A stretch of DNA of 64,000 nucleotides from Neonectria sp. B-13 (GCA_002682825.1 NOKP01000002.1:1679132-1743131); one strand, 5' to 3'; counted from the first letter of the stretch, positions 1 through 12,091 are shown. The notes: generated by a model from the letters alone, not told the origin. Numbers and translations: made by a program.

Positions 1-716
1 AACGTAATAGGGTCCTCGCCAGCCAACGTTGGGATGATTCTTCAAAAACGCGTGGGAGATGACAGGAGCGAGACCCGAGCCGGGGATGGTCAGCGAATAG
101 CAGAAGGCGTTGCCGAGGAGGCGATACTTCATCGGCACCAGCTCGCCCATCACGTAGTAGTACGAGAGCTGTGTCGCGGCGGCGATACCGACGATTGTCA
201 TGCCGCCGATGAGTGTGTTGATGCTCTGGGCCGTGGCGCAGATGATGCAGCCCACGATGCCGAGGAACGCTCCGCCAACGAAGACCCAGCGGCGGCCGAA
301 GATGTCGGTGACGCGGCCGATGATGGTGAGGGTAACGGCCGAGGTCAGGGTGTAGGTGAGAGCGACCCAGTTGATGTTGGCATCCTAAGCAGCGGGTTAG
401 TTCTCCGTGTCGTAGGGATTCGAGAAGTTGCAGGAAGACTTACAGGGCCAATGTCGTTGTTGATGATTGTCAGGACAGGAGCAGCATATCCGAAACCGGC
501 AACTCCAGCCATGAGACCCAAACCAATGCCGGTCATGGAACCAACGAAGAACAGGCTTTTGAAGTAGCCTGGGGGCAGCTCATCCTCCTCAACTTCAAAG
601 TTGTTTTCATCATCGGAGGCATGACCCGACAAGTTCTCGTGGTGCGGCCTCGACTCGGTGTGCTCTGCCTGCTCCTTTTCACTGAGCTGGGACCCGGCGT
701 CCCGTGGAGAAACCAT
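1..716 (-). CDS. MFS transporter, TRI12/siderophore-iron type (3' end outside window)
   Basis: Only the N-terminal part lies in the window. Exon 1 is 716-444, a 59-nt GT-AG intron occupies 443-385, and exon 2 runs from 384 off the left edge. The start is the ATG at 716. A hydrophilic acidic N-terminus of about 45 residues is followed by the first membrane helix (FFVGSMTGIGLGLMAGVAGF) and, after the intron, a frame reading DANINWVALTYTLTSAV, then GRVTDIFGRRW, the classic MFS loop 2-3 signature, and the helix pair around GELVPMKYR. These traits are those of the fungal TRI12/siderophore transporter subfamily (14 helices, about 580-600 residues), which exports toxins or imports ferric siderophores at the plasma membrane. 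Which substrate applies cannot be read from this fragment. Confidence 0.9.
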
Positions 717-3700
717 GATGGTGTTAATTCAGCTCGGTTCTGGTTCTCGGCACTTCAGTCGAAGCGATTGGGTATCAATGGGGAATCCTGGTCTGAACAT
801 CATCTGGTTTTGGGGTGCAGATGTCAGAGCTTTATGTCGACGGCTTGAACCTGTATTCCACGCCTAAGGCTCCCGAGATCCTGGGTCGACATGATATCTC
901 GGTCCAGCTGATCCGCAACTCTGCTCCCCGGGTAGTCCACACAAGCTACCCCCGCTAGTGCGGACCTGACAATATCCCATGGTTGTTTGATGGCAGTGTT
1001 GGTGGCGTTTTGGTAGTGCGGTAGATGTTTTCCGGAGGTGTCGTGACCGCAAAACCATAACCAAACCCCACGGGGAAGGAAACGCTACGTTGACAAGATC
1101 CGGGGTAGTGGGTAAGATCTCCGCAGCTATTCAAAGCAGTTTTACTCTAGGTTGCATTATGACCCTGGTTCAGCTACCTGTTGCATCTTTCAGGGACGGG
1201 ATGCTGGCAATGGGCGTCTCGAGAGTATGATATCGATGCAGAAGCACCCATGTTCCCCACCAGGATTACTTCTGCCACAGTTTTCTGCCAAACCATCACT
1301 ACGGCCGTGACTTCTATAGGTAATCTACATAAGTCTCAGTTTCCCAGCTGCCTAAGTATTTCATAAGGGACTCCTGTTAGGCCCCGAACCCGCCTTTCCG
1401 TGGTTAAGCCCCGCGACTAAGAGGCGGCACATTGACCCGCTTCTCCAGACGGCACATGTTTTCCATCATCAAGCCAACTAGGCTGTGGCTTCTTCTTTTT
1501 CTTTGTATGTGGTCTGATGATGATTCACTCCGGGGGTGCCAGTCGTCGGAACCGGGACATTTGGTCAAAGGGCTGAGATTTAGAGGTCAGTAGTGTGGCA
1601 GGTCACCCATGTGCGCATCCATATTATCTAGGTTATTATTAAGAACTATATTTATTAGGGTCGATCTAACTTCGACGCGGTGTTAAATTTCGTAGTACGT
1701 GAGCGTGTTGTTGCTTTGTTCAAGCCAACACTTTGCAAGCCTCCAGTGTGTATTAGTCTTGTTCACTTTAGAACGGTGCTTCCTTGGAGTACTTGGGAGG
1801 CTTCTGCTTGTCTCTAATCGTCTCATGTTAACTTAGGCCGTGTCCTGCTAGAAACCCAAGGCAGCTTGACGTTCTCACAGGGATAACAAGCCACAGCGCC
1901 TTCAATCCCCACACTACTCAGCAACGCGTGGCAAGCATGCCTAAGATCAAGGGAACCCAACCGATAGGTCGGTCCAAGTCACCGGAGCTGAGATCAACTT
2001 GGAATCATTAGGTGCATTTCTCATAAGATTCAGGTCAAGATGGGCTAGATTCTGGTTGTTCTGGCTCTATGAAAACATATCCCTGTACACCTTTAGTGGT
2101 AATAACATCTGGACCTCGTTAGCTGGTCTGATGGTCTGGAACTTGCTGGACGGATAACGCGATCCATACCATTCGCCACCCGTCAATCAACACTCACCAA
2201 GTCCTTTGATACATCTCTTCAAAGACTTCCAAGCAGAGAACCAGAGAAGGAAGGGGAAAGCGGCCAAGGTATAAACAGATTTCGAGGGGCTCAAAAAATC
2301 CAGACTTCCAAATTCACCGAGGGCACGACGGCTCGATGCTGAGTGAGAGCTGCAGGGGTGCCTAAAGTAGGAGTGAAAGGTGAGGCTTCAATTGCAAGAG
2401 CCAAACAGCATACTACAATGCCTTTATTTCGGGCTTCTATTTCGATTTCAGTTCCAGTAGCTTGATATGAGACTTTGCTACCCGCAGGGTTATTCAATGA
2501 GAGTCCAAAAGATGAGGTCAATGCAATCACAACGAGGCCTCGTGGAGGTGTAGCTGAGCTGTATCAGCGCAAGGATGATCAACAAACCCGGAATTCTTGT
2601 GACAGAATTTACATGGTACATGTGCACATTGAACAGGGCATCCTCGAGCATACTACTACCTAAGGTGATGTAATGGCAGAGCGGGGTGACGGTAGCCGAG
2701 GTCAGATCTCTTGGCCTTCAGGAAACTCGGGAAAGAAGAGCCGCAGCTAGATCAAAGTCGTAAATGTGACAGGCCCTACGTTGCTTCAGGCCAAAAAGAG
2801 CAGTCGCAAATTCTTTGCTGGGCAGTTCGAGACAAACGTCGTAGCCATTCTTCACATGAATCACCCACGGTCACACTCTCGCCAAGCTTCATTTCCTTCA
2901 ATTAATTTATTCGCCATCCAAGTCACACATGTTCCTATCTGTGTACAAACCTTGATTGCTAATATGGAAATTAAACGTCACATTTCAGATTCCAGCAGGC
3001 GTCGACGACTTCATAGCCAACCTGAGGTATCATCAGTTCCGTTGATGTAGAGCCAAGTCACATTGTTGGCTCTGCGATTACTGACATTGCCACCATCGGT
3101 GACATCTCGTTCTTAACAACAAACGCCAAAGTTCAGCCAGTCTCCTGCTTTTATTTATCTGATGTATGGTTGATCATTCTGTTCGCGCGCTCTGTCTTAG
3201 GACATGTTGCTGGTCGCAGACTCCAGATGTCTCTCGACACGATCCATCAGGTACTAAGCATGCTTGTAGCACAACTTCATGGTTACACAGAATTACGAGG
3301 CATGAATAATTGCACCCACCCTCGTCAAATTCGCCGAATGGACGCTGGGCCTCCACCACTCGCATCGTTCCTGAACTGCATATCAGCACTCTTACGGTCG
3401 ATCGCCACGACACCGAAACCTACATATAATCCACTCTGCTCATTCCACGTGTTTGCCTCAGTATAGAGCGAGCAAATAAGAGGCGTCGTCATCACTTCTC
3501 GGCACAGGCTTTCGTCGGCACACGAACGGCAGACCGCCGGATCGAGTTCGTCACGAATCTATCATGGGCATCCAAGGACGAATGCGATGAAGCCCGCATA
3601 TCAGGTCGTACCAAAGCGAGGGATCTTGACCGCTTGACCGGGTACCAGATGTTGCTTGATCATTGGGTGGCCGGTGCTCATAGTTGTGACCAAGGGTCAT

Positions 3701-5355
3701 GGCCCGATATGTTTCGGGCCTTCCTTGGCCAGGTGCAAGTGCACATTCAAAATGTCCAGCCGAGAGCAAGTCACCGACTGCTTCCTATTCGAACCCGGAG
3801 ATACGAACAGTTCGCTGTCTGGGAATAATGGACTTTGGTCTGGTTCGGAGCAGGGAGTGATTGACAAGGTGAAATTGTTGAACATGCCGAAGTGGGTACA
3901 AAGTGGTATCACGATAGTTCTAACAGAGCACCGTCGGAGGTCAATCCCATATAAAAAATACTTTGAGTACCAGCAAGAGATAAGGTATCTTACGTTCAAG
4001 GCACAGTCAGTTCGGGGTATCAGCTATGCCTCTCGGAACACGGGCCAATCTCACCGTCGTTGGTCTCCACGTTCCACGCGGATGGCCTCCGGAACCGACC
4101 GCCAACAGAGATCGAGGCTACACAAATGCAAGATGCCGGGGCTTCGATCTGCACGACGTCGTTTTAGGGTCGATGGAACAACGGGATTCGAGGGCGAGCG
4201 AGCAGCTAGTCGTGACACACTAACACATTACGACACCCGAAACGTCACGACATAGCGAACAACCGCCCAACCGGCATCAGTGGAATGCGGGGCATTGTCG
4301 TCGGAGACGCAGGAGATGTGACGCATCACCTGCGTGTGTTGTTTCTGTCCTTGGAACCAGAACCGACAGCTGGGTCTTGGTGCTTGGTGAAGTGGGCGTC
4401 AAGTGAGGACGATGGTCTCGTAATGTAAGGCAATCCGAGTCCCCGTTGTCAGACACTCCAACCGGGGTAATCTAACAGTGCATCGTGGTACGGCCGCATA
4501 CGTCGCCGGCTCTATGTTGAGACGACATGGACCGTCAAGAAATAGGCTACGCATGCCACTCATGCTTGTCTTGTTTCGCGTTGTTTCGATTTCGATGCAT
4601 GGACTACAACTGCGCAGTTACAGTGCATGCCTTTCAGCAAACCAGGTACAGTACTTAGCTATTGAGTACCTCAATAGCGTATCTGCTGTGCCTCCAAGGA
4701 TGCGAGGTAGATACCCCGTAAGTGGAAGGCAAGGAACACAAGTAGACAAGTACCTGATGGTACTAATTATAGCTGAACCAGCTTGTCAGCCTACTGTACT
4801 TACTTAGGTACTTACTTACTTAGGTGCGTACGAAGTAACAAGTAACTAAGTACTCCTTCACCTCCTTCTCAAGAACCTTACGTTTGGTGTTTCTCGTGGT
4901 GAAAAGTGCTGCCGGGTACAGCGGTCCAGGGATTAAAATGGACCTGGACAGCTCGGTACCGCACGGGCAGACTCGATTCATGAGCTGCAAAGTACCCAAT
5001 ACTTCCTTGACGCATTGACAGCTGTGCCACCCTCCTAATCACGCATCAAAACGTGTACCCAGGTACCTTACTGCCTCTGGCTGGGCCCACACCGAGCTTC
5101 TGCGTGCTTCTTTCGCTCGTCATCCCAAGTGGAGCCTCGGCCGATGCTGATTGGCATCCGTCGTCATCGCGCGACCTCCTAACTCCTCCGCCCTGCGGTT
5201 GCCCCGCCGTCGATCGCATTGCCCCGCCATCCAGAGTCCAGTATGGAGAGCTGAGAGGGGACAAGAGGACAAGAGGGACAAGCTTCTGCCCAGAGCCCAG
5301 AAAACGGGTTGTCTTCACTGTCAATCATCCGCTGTACGCATACAGGTATTAAAAC
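717..5355. other. 4.6-kb intergenic stretch without a recognisable gene
   Basis: All reading frames here are short and none resembles a known family. The longest (3656-4255, plus) has an Arg/Ser-rich, unstructured-looking translation. Visible structure is limited to a small perfect inverted repeat at 4659-4677 and a TACT/GTAC-rich stretch from about 4640 to 4860. The last few hundred bases must include the promoter of the FKBP gene, and the first few hundred that of the MFS gene, so the two genes are divergent. Confidence 0.6.
4640..4860. repeat. TACT/GTAC-rich low-complexity stretch with a small perfect inverted repeat
   Basis: The sequence repeats TACTTACTTAGG-like units (about 4792-4822) and many GTAC steps. 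Inside it, 4659-4677 is CTATTGAG-TAC-CTCAATAG, a perfect 8-bp inverted repeat with a 3-base loop. Related TACCTAGG-like palindromes recur elsewhere in the window (14050-14065, 33943-33954). Function is unknown. Confidence 0.6.
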
Positions 5356-5475
5356 ATGTTCTCCTCCGCCCGCTCCAGCTTCCGCAAGCTTTCTCCCTTC
5401 CTCATCACCCGCAACCCACTCACAACCACAGCCACAACCACACGCACACGCAACTTCCACTCCTCCATCTTCAAC
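5356..5475 (+). other. Presequence-like leader with MPP/Oct1-type cleavage motif (FKBP residues 1-40)
   Basis: The leader has seven Arg/Lys and no Asp/Glu, as matrix-targeting presequences do. Residues 32-41 read R-N-F-H-S-S-I-F-N-M. This fits the R-10 motif (R-x, then F/L/I-x-x-S/T/G-x4) recognised in turn by the matrix processing peptidase and the octapeptidyl peptidase Oct1. Removal of the octapeptide FHSSIFNM would leave SVSK as the mature N-terminus, the same end the cytosolic form has after Met removal. Confidence 0.6.
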
Positions 5476-6294
5476 ATGAGCGTTAGCAAGACTACCCACC
5501 AGGAGGGCACTGGCGCCACTCCCGTCCCCGGCCAGACCGTCACCATTGAGTACACTGGCTTCCTCAAGGACACCAGCAAGCCCGACCAGAAGGGCGAGCA
5601 GTACGCTTCACCCACCTGCCCTGCGCGCCGAGCTGATTGACTGACTGACGCGCTCCCCTCTAGGTTCGACTCTTCCGTCGGTCGCGGCGACTTTGTCACC
5701 AAGATTGGTGTTGGTGCCGTCATCAAGGGTGCGTCCTCTTCGTTGCCCTCTCCTCTTTGAATCAAGAACTGCGACTCTAACCCCTACTCCTCCAGGCTGG
5801 GACAATGGTGTCACCCAGATGAAGGTTGGCGAGAAAGCCACCCTCGATATCTCTGCGTATGCTCCCTCCACAACATCCCCCAAGACGCAAGCTTATGCTA
5901 ACCAATCCTTTCAGCGATTTCGGCTACGGCGCTCGGTAAGCCCTCTCATCCCATCCCAGGCCAATTGCATCGCCCAATGTCTCGAACGTGGCCCGGACCC
6001 CACCTCTGCGAATGCTCTCTCAGCCCACCCAGCAGGGAGTCGTTCTGCATACATACACCTAGCTCCGTTTCCTCTACTCACTCCATCTCATCATGGTTGT
6101 GTGAATGAACATCAACTCCAACTCTTCATAACTGAGTGCGGATGAGCATGGGCTAACACGCGTCCCTCAGTGGTTTCCCCGGTCACATTCCCCCCAACTC
6201 CGACCTCATCTTGTAAGGATTCCCAACGTATCCGAAACCAATCAGCCATGCTAATTGAGAATGCAGCGACGTCTACCTGAAGAACGTCAAATAA
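5356..6294 (+). CDS. FPR1: FKBP12-type peptidyl-prolyl cis-trans isomerase with mitochondrial-type leader
   Basis: Six exons: 5356-5600, 5664-5728, 5796-5856, 5915-5935, 6171-6212 and 6267-6294, giving 153 residues. The C-terminal 113 residues form one FKBP domain: the EYTGF strand, FDSSVGRGDF, the GWDNGV core tryptophan, DFGYGAR, and the GFPGHIPPNSDLIFDVYL end that lines the FK506/rapamycin pocket. The first 40 residues are rich in Arg, Ser and Thr, lack acidic residues, and end RNFHSSIFNM directly before SVSKTT. A second ATG at 5476 starts exactly at that point and gives a typical cytosolic FKBP12 length. The gene therefore may produce mitochondrial and cytosolic forms from two starts; this is inference. 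Exon 4 is only 21 nt and intron 4 is unusually long (235 nt). Confidence 0.95.
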
Positions 6295-7921
6295 ATTCGT
6301 CTTTAATCGCCCCGTCCGCTTTTGCGCTCTAGATACCAGAAGGATATTGGGTTATTCTGGAATCTCCTGTCCCGGGGACTTCGCTAGAACTACCAGACTC
6401 TGCCCGGCGTGGCGGTCTTATGAACATCACGTCTAGGCTCTGTCATACTTGGACCTTTGAGATCCAAGAGAGCTTTTTAACGGGCGGCTAAATGAAGAAA
6501 TAGTCGATGCCTCCTTTTGCTACATTGAGTGACACTGAAACACAGCACGCTAGAGCAATCTACCTTCCCAGCGTAGTGGCAATTGGTGTACCTGTTGGAG
6601 AGCACATGTTCCCAGGACAGGGTGAAGCTCGGCCTGCTTACACAAAAACGTACCATGGCAGGTCACCTTCAGAGATGTTCCATGATGCGACCCCGACACA
6701 ATGATCAACCAGCCAGGATCGGGTTACTAATACATGCAACCAGTCCCTCCGCACTGCCCGAGGTGTGTGCATTTTTAAGAAGACGTGTTAGCAAGCGATA
6801 TTTTCATTTCCTGCATTTTCATGCTGACGAGAAGCATTACGGGTATTTTCCTGAAGATCTGATCATGTCCTGCCCCGCCATTGCTTCGACGTAGGAACAA
6901 TTTCTAAGGTCCAGGGTAGTCGCATTGGCAGGGAGCTCTAGCTAGCAGGCAGGGCCCTCATGCACTGGCTTACAGCCATATTAATATTGATGAATAATGT
7001 AATACTCAAGAGCAGACCTAGCCATCAACTCTGCATTCTTGCAAAGTCCTCGTGCGCCTGGTGAGAATCTGAAGGGTGAGACATGACCTCGTCTGGTGGT
7101 CAAAGGCACCGCTCGATCTAACCAAATGATGGAGCGGCTTGTTTGCGCCCAGCGCAACACAGGTGGGGAAGAAGACGATGTCGGATGGAGGGAAGGACAC
7201 CCTGACATGTAAGAAGAGTCTGACTGAGAGATTTAAAATATCACAGGCGCTGGGGAAATCACTGCCAAAAACGGCGACCGCCGATGAACTTCAGTCGATG
7301 GCATGATGGAGAAGTTTGCAAATGATACATGGACTTTTATCTGGCATCCCTACCAACCTTAGTACCTTATTCGCACGGTCTGCAGTCGGTTTGTCACCAT
7401 GGGTGACAAATGCCCCACCCTGGTTCCTGCCTCGTTGCCCCTCATTCGCATTCCCGTCCTGTCCCACTGCTCAGGGCGTTGAGGCAGTGTGGTAGGCAGG
7501 AAGCCACTGGAAGCTGATGCGCCCCGCCACCTGTAAGAAGCCGCTCGGGGACCATTACCTCATCAACATGGCTGCCGCCTCTCCTCTGCCTCTGACTGCC
7601 TGCTCCGTCTTCCTCTCTTCTCTCCAAAACCCTCCCAACCACAAACGCCCACGGATCTCTCTTCTACGATCCATCAAACGAGAGACCCAGCCCACCTTCC
7701 CGCGACCCTGCGAATTATCTCTCCACCCTCGCAGGTCTCTTCAACTGTCCCTCGCCGTCCTTGAATCAGCTGCTTGGTGGGGTTGAGCTCTGCCTGGTGC
7801 TGGATCACGCTCGACGACTCCTAACCGCAAAACCTCCAAGATTCCCTCCTTATCTGCGACAGGCAAGCTGGGGAAGCGAAAGTTCTCCGAAGGGGAGTCA
7901 CCTACATCCCACAAACGCATC
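6295..7921. other. Intergenic region, FKBP 3' end to UBA1 5' leader
   Basis: No recognisable gene. The right part (about 7560-7921) is pyrimidine-rich and includes an upstream ATG at 7568 whose frame is open to a TGA at 7784-7786. That frame is the same as the UBA1 start, and the 45 codons between the TGA and the UBA1 ATG are also open (see findings). The left part shows nothing beyond short chance frames. Confidence 0.6.
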
Positions 7922-10900
7922 ATGGCTGTGAGTTTACCTCCCTCTCGCGATATCCCTCCCCAACAGCCCCGTAGAGGACAGCTCTCTCATCATGATCGCC
8001 CTCTGTCATGCTAAACTCAGCACCGTTTACGCACTTGGCTTCGCGCCACGGCCTGATCCATCGCTTTATGCTGACCACAGCTCACCTTTAGGAATCCAAG
8101 CTGCCCGAGGTCGACCTCGCGACCCGAATGCAGGTCGACGAGTCTGTCATCGGACATAACGAGATCGACGAGTCCCTTTACAGCCGACAGCTCTATGTCC
8201 TGGGCCATGAGGCCATGAAGCGCATGAGCGCTTCCAACGTCCTCATCGTCGGCCTCAAAGGCCTCGGTGTCGAGATCGCCAAGAACATCGCCTTGGCTGG
8301 TGTCAAGAGTCTGACTGTCTACGACCCCACCCCAGTCCACATAGCCGATCTGTCGTCCCAGTTCTTCCTCAAGGCTGAGGATGCCGGACAGGCCAGAGAC
8401 GATGTCACGGCCCCCCGCCTGGCTGAGCTCAACGCCTACACTCCCGTTAAGGTCCACCAGTCCCCTGGGTAAGTTGTCGCTGCAAACACTGCGCATCCGG
8501 CGCTACTAAGCTGACCACCTCTTTAGACTCGTCGGCGAGAACCTCTCACAGTTCGACAAATACCAAGTCGTTGTTCTGACCAATGTCCCCATCGACCAGC
8601 AGAAGGCCATCGCCGACTACTGCCACACCAAGGGCATCTTCGTCGTCATTGCTGACACCTTCGGTCTTTTCGGCTCCCTTTTCTGCGATTTCGGCGAGAA
8701 GTTCACCGTCATGGATCCCACCGGCGAAACCCCCTTGAGCGGAATCATCGCGGGAATCGACGAGGAGGGTCTGGTGTCTGCCCTCGATGAGACTCGACAC
8801 GGCCTGGAGGATGGCGACTATGTTACTTTCACTGAGATTGAGGGCATGGAGGCTCTGAACGGCGCCGAGCCTCGCAAGATCACTGTCAAGGGCCCTTATA
8901 CATTCTCGATTGGCGACGTCACCGGTCTTGGCCAGTACAAGCGTGGCGGCATGTACATGCAGGTCAAGATGCCACAGATCATTAACTTCAAGACCTTCAC
9001 CAGTGCCTTGAAGGAACCCGAATTCTTGGTGTCTGATTTCGCCAAGTTTGACCGACCCCAGCAGCTTCACCTTGGATTCCAGGCCCTTCACGCTTTCCAA
9101 GTTGCAAAGAAGCGGCTCCCCAACCCCATGGATGATGAGGATGCGACCATCGTTCTCGGCGCAGCTAAGAGGTTCGCTGAGGAGGAGGGCATGGACATTG
9201 AGCTGGACGAGAAGCTGTTGAAGGAGCTGAGTTACCAGGCCATGGGTGATCTTAGCCCGATGGCTGCCTTCTTCGGTGGTATCACGGCGCAAGAGATTCT
9301 CAAGGCGGTGTCCGGAAAATTCTCGCCTGTAAAGCAGTGGATGTACTTCGATTCCCTCGAGTCTTTGCCCACGTCCACGAAGCGATCAGTCGAGCTTTGC
9401 AAGCCCAGAAACAGCCGGTACGACGGCCAGATCGCCGTTTTCGGTACCGAGTACCAGGAGAAGATTGGGAACTTGAAGCAGTTCCTTGTTGGCGCCGGCG
9501 CTATCGGTTGTGAAATGCTCAAGAACTGGGCAATGATCGGCTTGGGTGCGGGCCCTCAGGGCAAGATTTGGGTGACCGATATGGACTCCATTGAGCGAAG
9601 CAACCTGAACCGACAGTTCCTGTTCCGTGCTGACGATGTTGGACACATGAAGAGTGACTGCGCCGCTAGGGCTGTCCAGCGAATGAACCCTGAGTTGGTA
9701 GGCCACATTGAGACTTTCAAGGAGCGCGTTAGCCCCGACACTGAGAACGTTTTCAATGAGACCTTCTGGCAGAACCTAGATGGCGTGACCAACGCTCTGG
9801 ACAACGTCGAGGCGCGAACATACGTGGATCGAAGATGTGTCTTCTTCCACAAGCCTCTGCTCGAGAGCGGTACCCTCGGAACCAAGGGTAACACGCAGGT
9901 TGTGCTCCCCCACCTCACCGAGTCATACTCCTCTTCGCAGGACCCTCCCGAGAAGGAGTTTCCCATGTGCACCATCCGCAGCTTCCCCAACCGCATCGAG
10001 CACACTATTGCTTGGTCCAAGGAGTACATGTTTGAGAGGTCCTTTGTTAAGGCCCCTCAAACCGTCAATCTGTACCTGACCCAGCCCAACTTCATTGAGA
10101 CGACCCTGAAGCAGGGCGGCAACCAGAAGGATACGCTGGAGACTATCCGAAACTACCTGACCACTGAGCGACCTCGAACCTTTGAGGACTGCATCGCCTG
10201 GGCCCGCATGCTCTTTGAGACCGAGTTCGCCAACAAGATCCAGCAGCTGCTGTACAACTTCCCCAAGGACGTTGAGACTTCGACCGGTACGCCGTTCTGG
10301 TCTGGCCCCAAGCGTGCCCCCGACCCTCTCAAGTTCGACCCCAACAACGCCACCCACTTCGGGTTCATCGTGGCGGCGGCGAACCTGCACGCCTTCAACT
10401 ACAACATCAAGTCGCCCGGTACCGACAAGTCTATTTACCTGCGCGAGCTGGAGAATGTCATTGTCCCCGACTTCTCCCCTGACTCCAACATCAAGATCCA
10501 GGCTGACGATAAGGAACCTGTAAGTGACTTTGCTTTAAATTTACATGACGATGTGCTGACTCGCGAGAAGGACCCGAATGCCAGTACCTTCGATGACAAC
10601 GATGAGCTGGACAAGCTCACTGCCAGCCTGCCTTCGCCTAACACCCTGTCAGGCTTCCAGTTGGTGCCTGTCGACTTTGAGAAGGATGATGACTCGAACC
10701 ACCACATCGACTTCATCACTACTTGCAGCAACTTGAGAGCAGAGAACTACAAGATCGAGGCTGCGGACCGACACAAGACCAAGTTCATCGCTGGTAAAAT
10801 TATTCCCGCCATCGCCACGACCACTGCTCTGGTCACCGGCCTGGTGGTCCTTGAGCTGTACAAGATCATTGACGGCAAGACGGATGTTGAGCAGTACAAG

Positions 10901-11299
10901 AACGGGTTTATCAACCTGGCTCTGCCATTCTTCGGTTTTAGCGAGCCGATTGCCAGCCCTAAGGTTGAGTACAAGGGACCCAACGGCAAGGTCACTCTTG
11001 ACAAGATCTGGGACCGATTCGAGATGGAGGATGTGACGCTTCAGGGGCTCCTGGACTACTTCAAGGAGCGCGGCCTGACTGTCAGCATGCTGAGCTCGGG
11101 AGTCAGCCTCTTATACGCATCTTTCTTCCCTCCGGCCAAGCTCAAGGAGCGATACAGCCTTAAGCTCAGCCAGCTGGTTGAGACGATTTCCAAGAAGCCC
11201 ATTCCTTCGCACCAAAAGGAGGTCATCTTTGAGATTGTAGCGGAGGACCTGGATGAGGAGGACGTGGAAGTGCCCTATATCAAGGTGAAGGTTGCGTGA
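7922..11299 (+). CDS. UBA1: Ubiquitin-activating enzyme E1
   Basis: Exons 7922-7927 (just Met-Ala), 8092-8468, 8527-10519 and 10571-11299 give 1034 residues, the usual E1 length. The enzyme adenylates ubiquitin with ATP, forms a thioester on its own cysteine and passes ubiquitin to E2s in cytosol and nucleus. Visible are the first pseudo-adenylation half ([34 protein letters not shown]), the active adenylation half ([22 protein letters not shown], near residue 447; [16 protein letters not shown]), the catalytic cysteine in [10 protein letters not shown] (about Cys609) and the C-terminal ubiquitin-fold domain ending VPYIKVKVA. The last intron (10520-10570) is 51 nt and lacks a stop, so a naive reading adds 17 residues that the family does not have. 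The tiny first exon is the least certain part; Met at 8128 is an alternative cytosolic start. Confidence 0.96.
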
Positions 11300-12091
11300 A
11301 GCGGCTTACGAGTATAGTTTGGCAGGGATAGAGAGCAACAAGTGAAGATTGCGGCCAAGGTGCAATAGAGCACGGCCTGAACGTATGGATGATGCATAAA
11401 GATAGATGAATATTACGCTCTGGCTATATCAAGACTTTTGAGTGGACGTATTCGTTGTGTTGAACTGGGGTTTCCAGACGTAAAGCTAATCTAGATAGTG
11501 ACGATGTCTGGTGTCCCTGAGGTTGGCCTATCTGATGAGATAAAGTGCAAGAAGAATACTTAGCTGTGAGAAAACGTAAGGATGGAATGCCTCATGATGA
11601 AACAAAGTTCAAACAGTGGCATGAGAGGCCGGCCAGCGACTTCTCCGTGTGGTTACCAAGCAGTTCGTCATGCTAGGCCGAATTATCAAGAAGCATGGGC
11701 TGATGACTGATGCGGCTGCAGCCACTAGCGAAAAGCGGGGTGGCGGCGCCCTGGATTACGCCAACATTATCAATATTGAGACTTGAGTGCTAGCAGGCAA
11801 TACGTCAGGATGGAGGAGCTGAGGTTGGTTATCTGCTGCGAGTGGTGTAGGCGAGTAGTGTACTTCGTAGTAGGCAGGTGGTTGATTTTGTCATGAGGGG
11901 CGTGTTGCTGAGAAAGTATTGGTGAGCCACGATGCGGAGGCGGCGAAACGAGCGAAAGGGGAGGGTGGCACGGCAGCCATTCGACACGATAGGATGGATT
12001 CCCTTTTTGCATCACATCCCCACAAAGTTTGAGCACCTAGTATATATAGACGTGCATTCGCTGGCCTTGGTCGATTTGTCCCTCTTTCCAA
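11300..12091. other. Intergenic region between UBA1 and the ECM4-like gene
   Basis: No coding sequence recognised. It holds the UBA1 3' region and the promoter of the next gene, including a TATA box at 12041-12048. Confidence 0.6.
12041..12048 (+). promoter_or_regulatory. TATA box of the ECM4-like gene
   Basis: TATATATA lies 44 nt upstream of the upstream ATG at 12092 and about 240 nt upstream of the second possible start (ATG 12287). With so short a distance to 12092, some transcripts probably start close to or after that ATG, which would favour use of the downstream start. Confidence 0.55.

Noticed and set aside
34..567. 177-codon plus-strand frame
   Set aside because: It is the antisense of the MFS exon, which has clear transporter motifs on the minus strand.
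3776..3800. tRNA B-box-like GGGTTCGAAT (minus strand)
   Set aside because: No matching A box or cloverleaf arms around it.
3656..4255. 199-codon frame in the long intergenic stretch
   Set aside because: Its second half is an Arg/Ser-rich jumble, no family resemblance, no splice partner; more likely chance.
8546..9292. 248-codon antisense frame in UBA1
   Set aside because: Opposite strand of strongly conserved E1 sequence; typical shadow in GC-rich codons.
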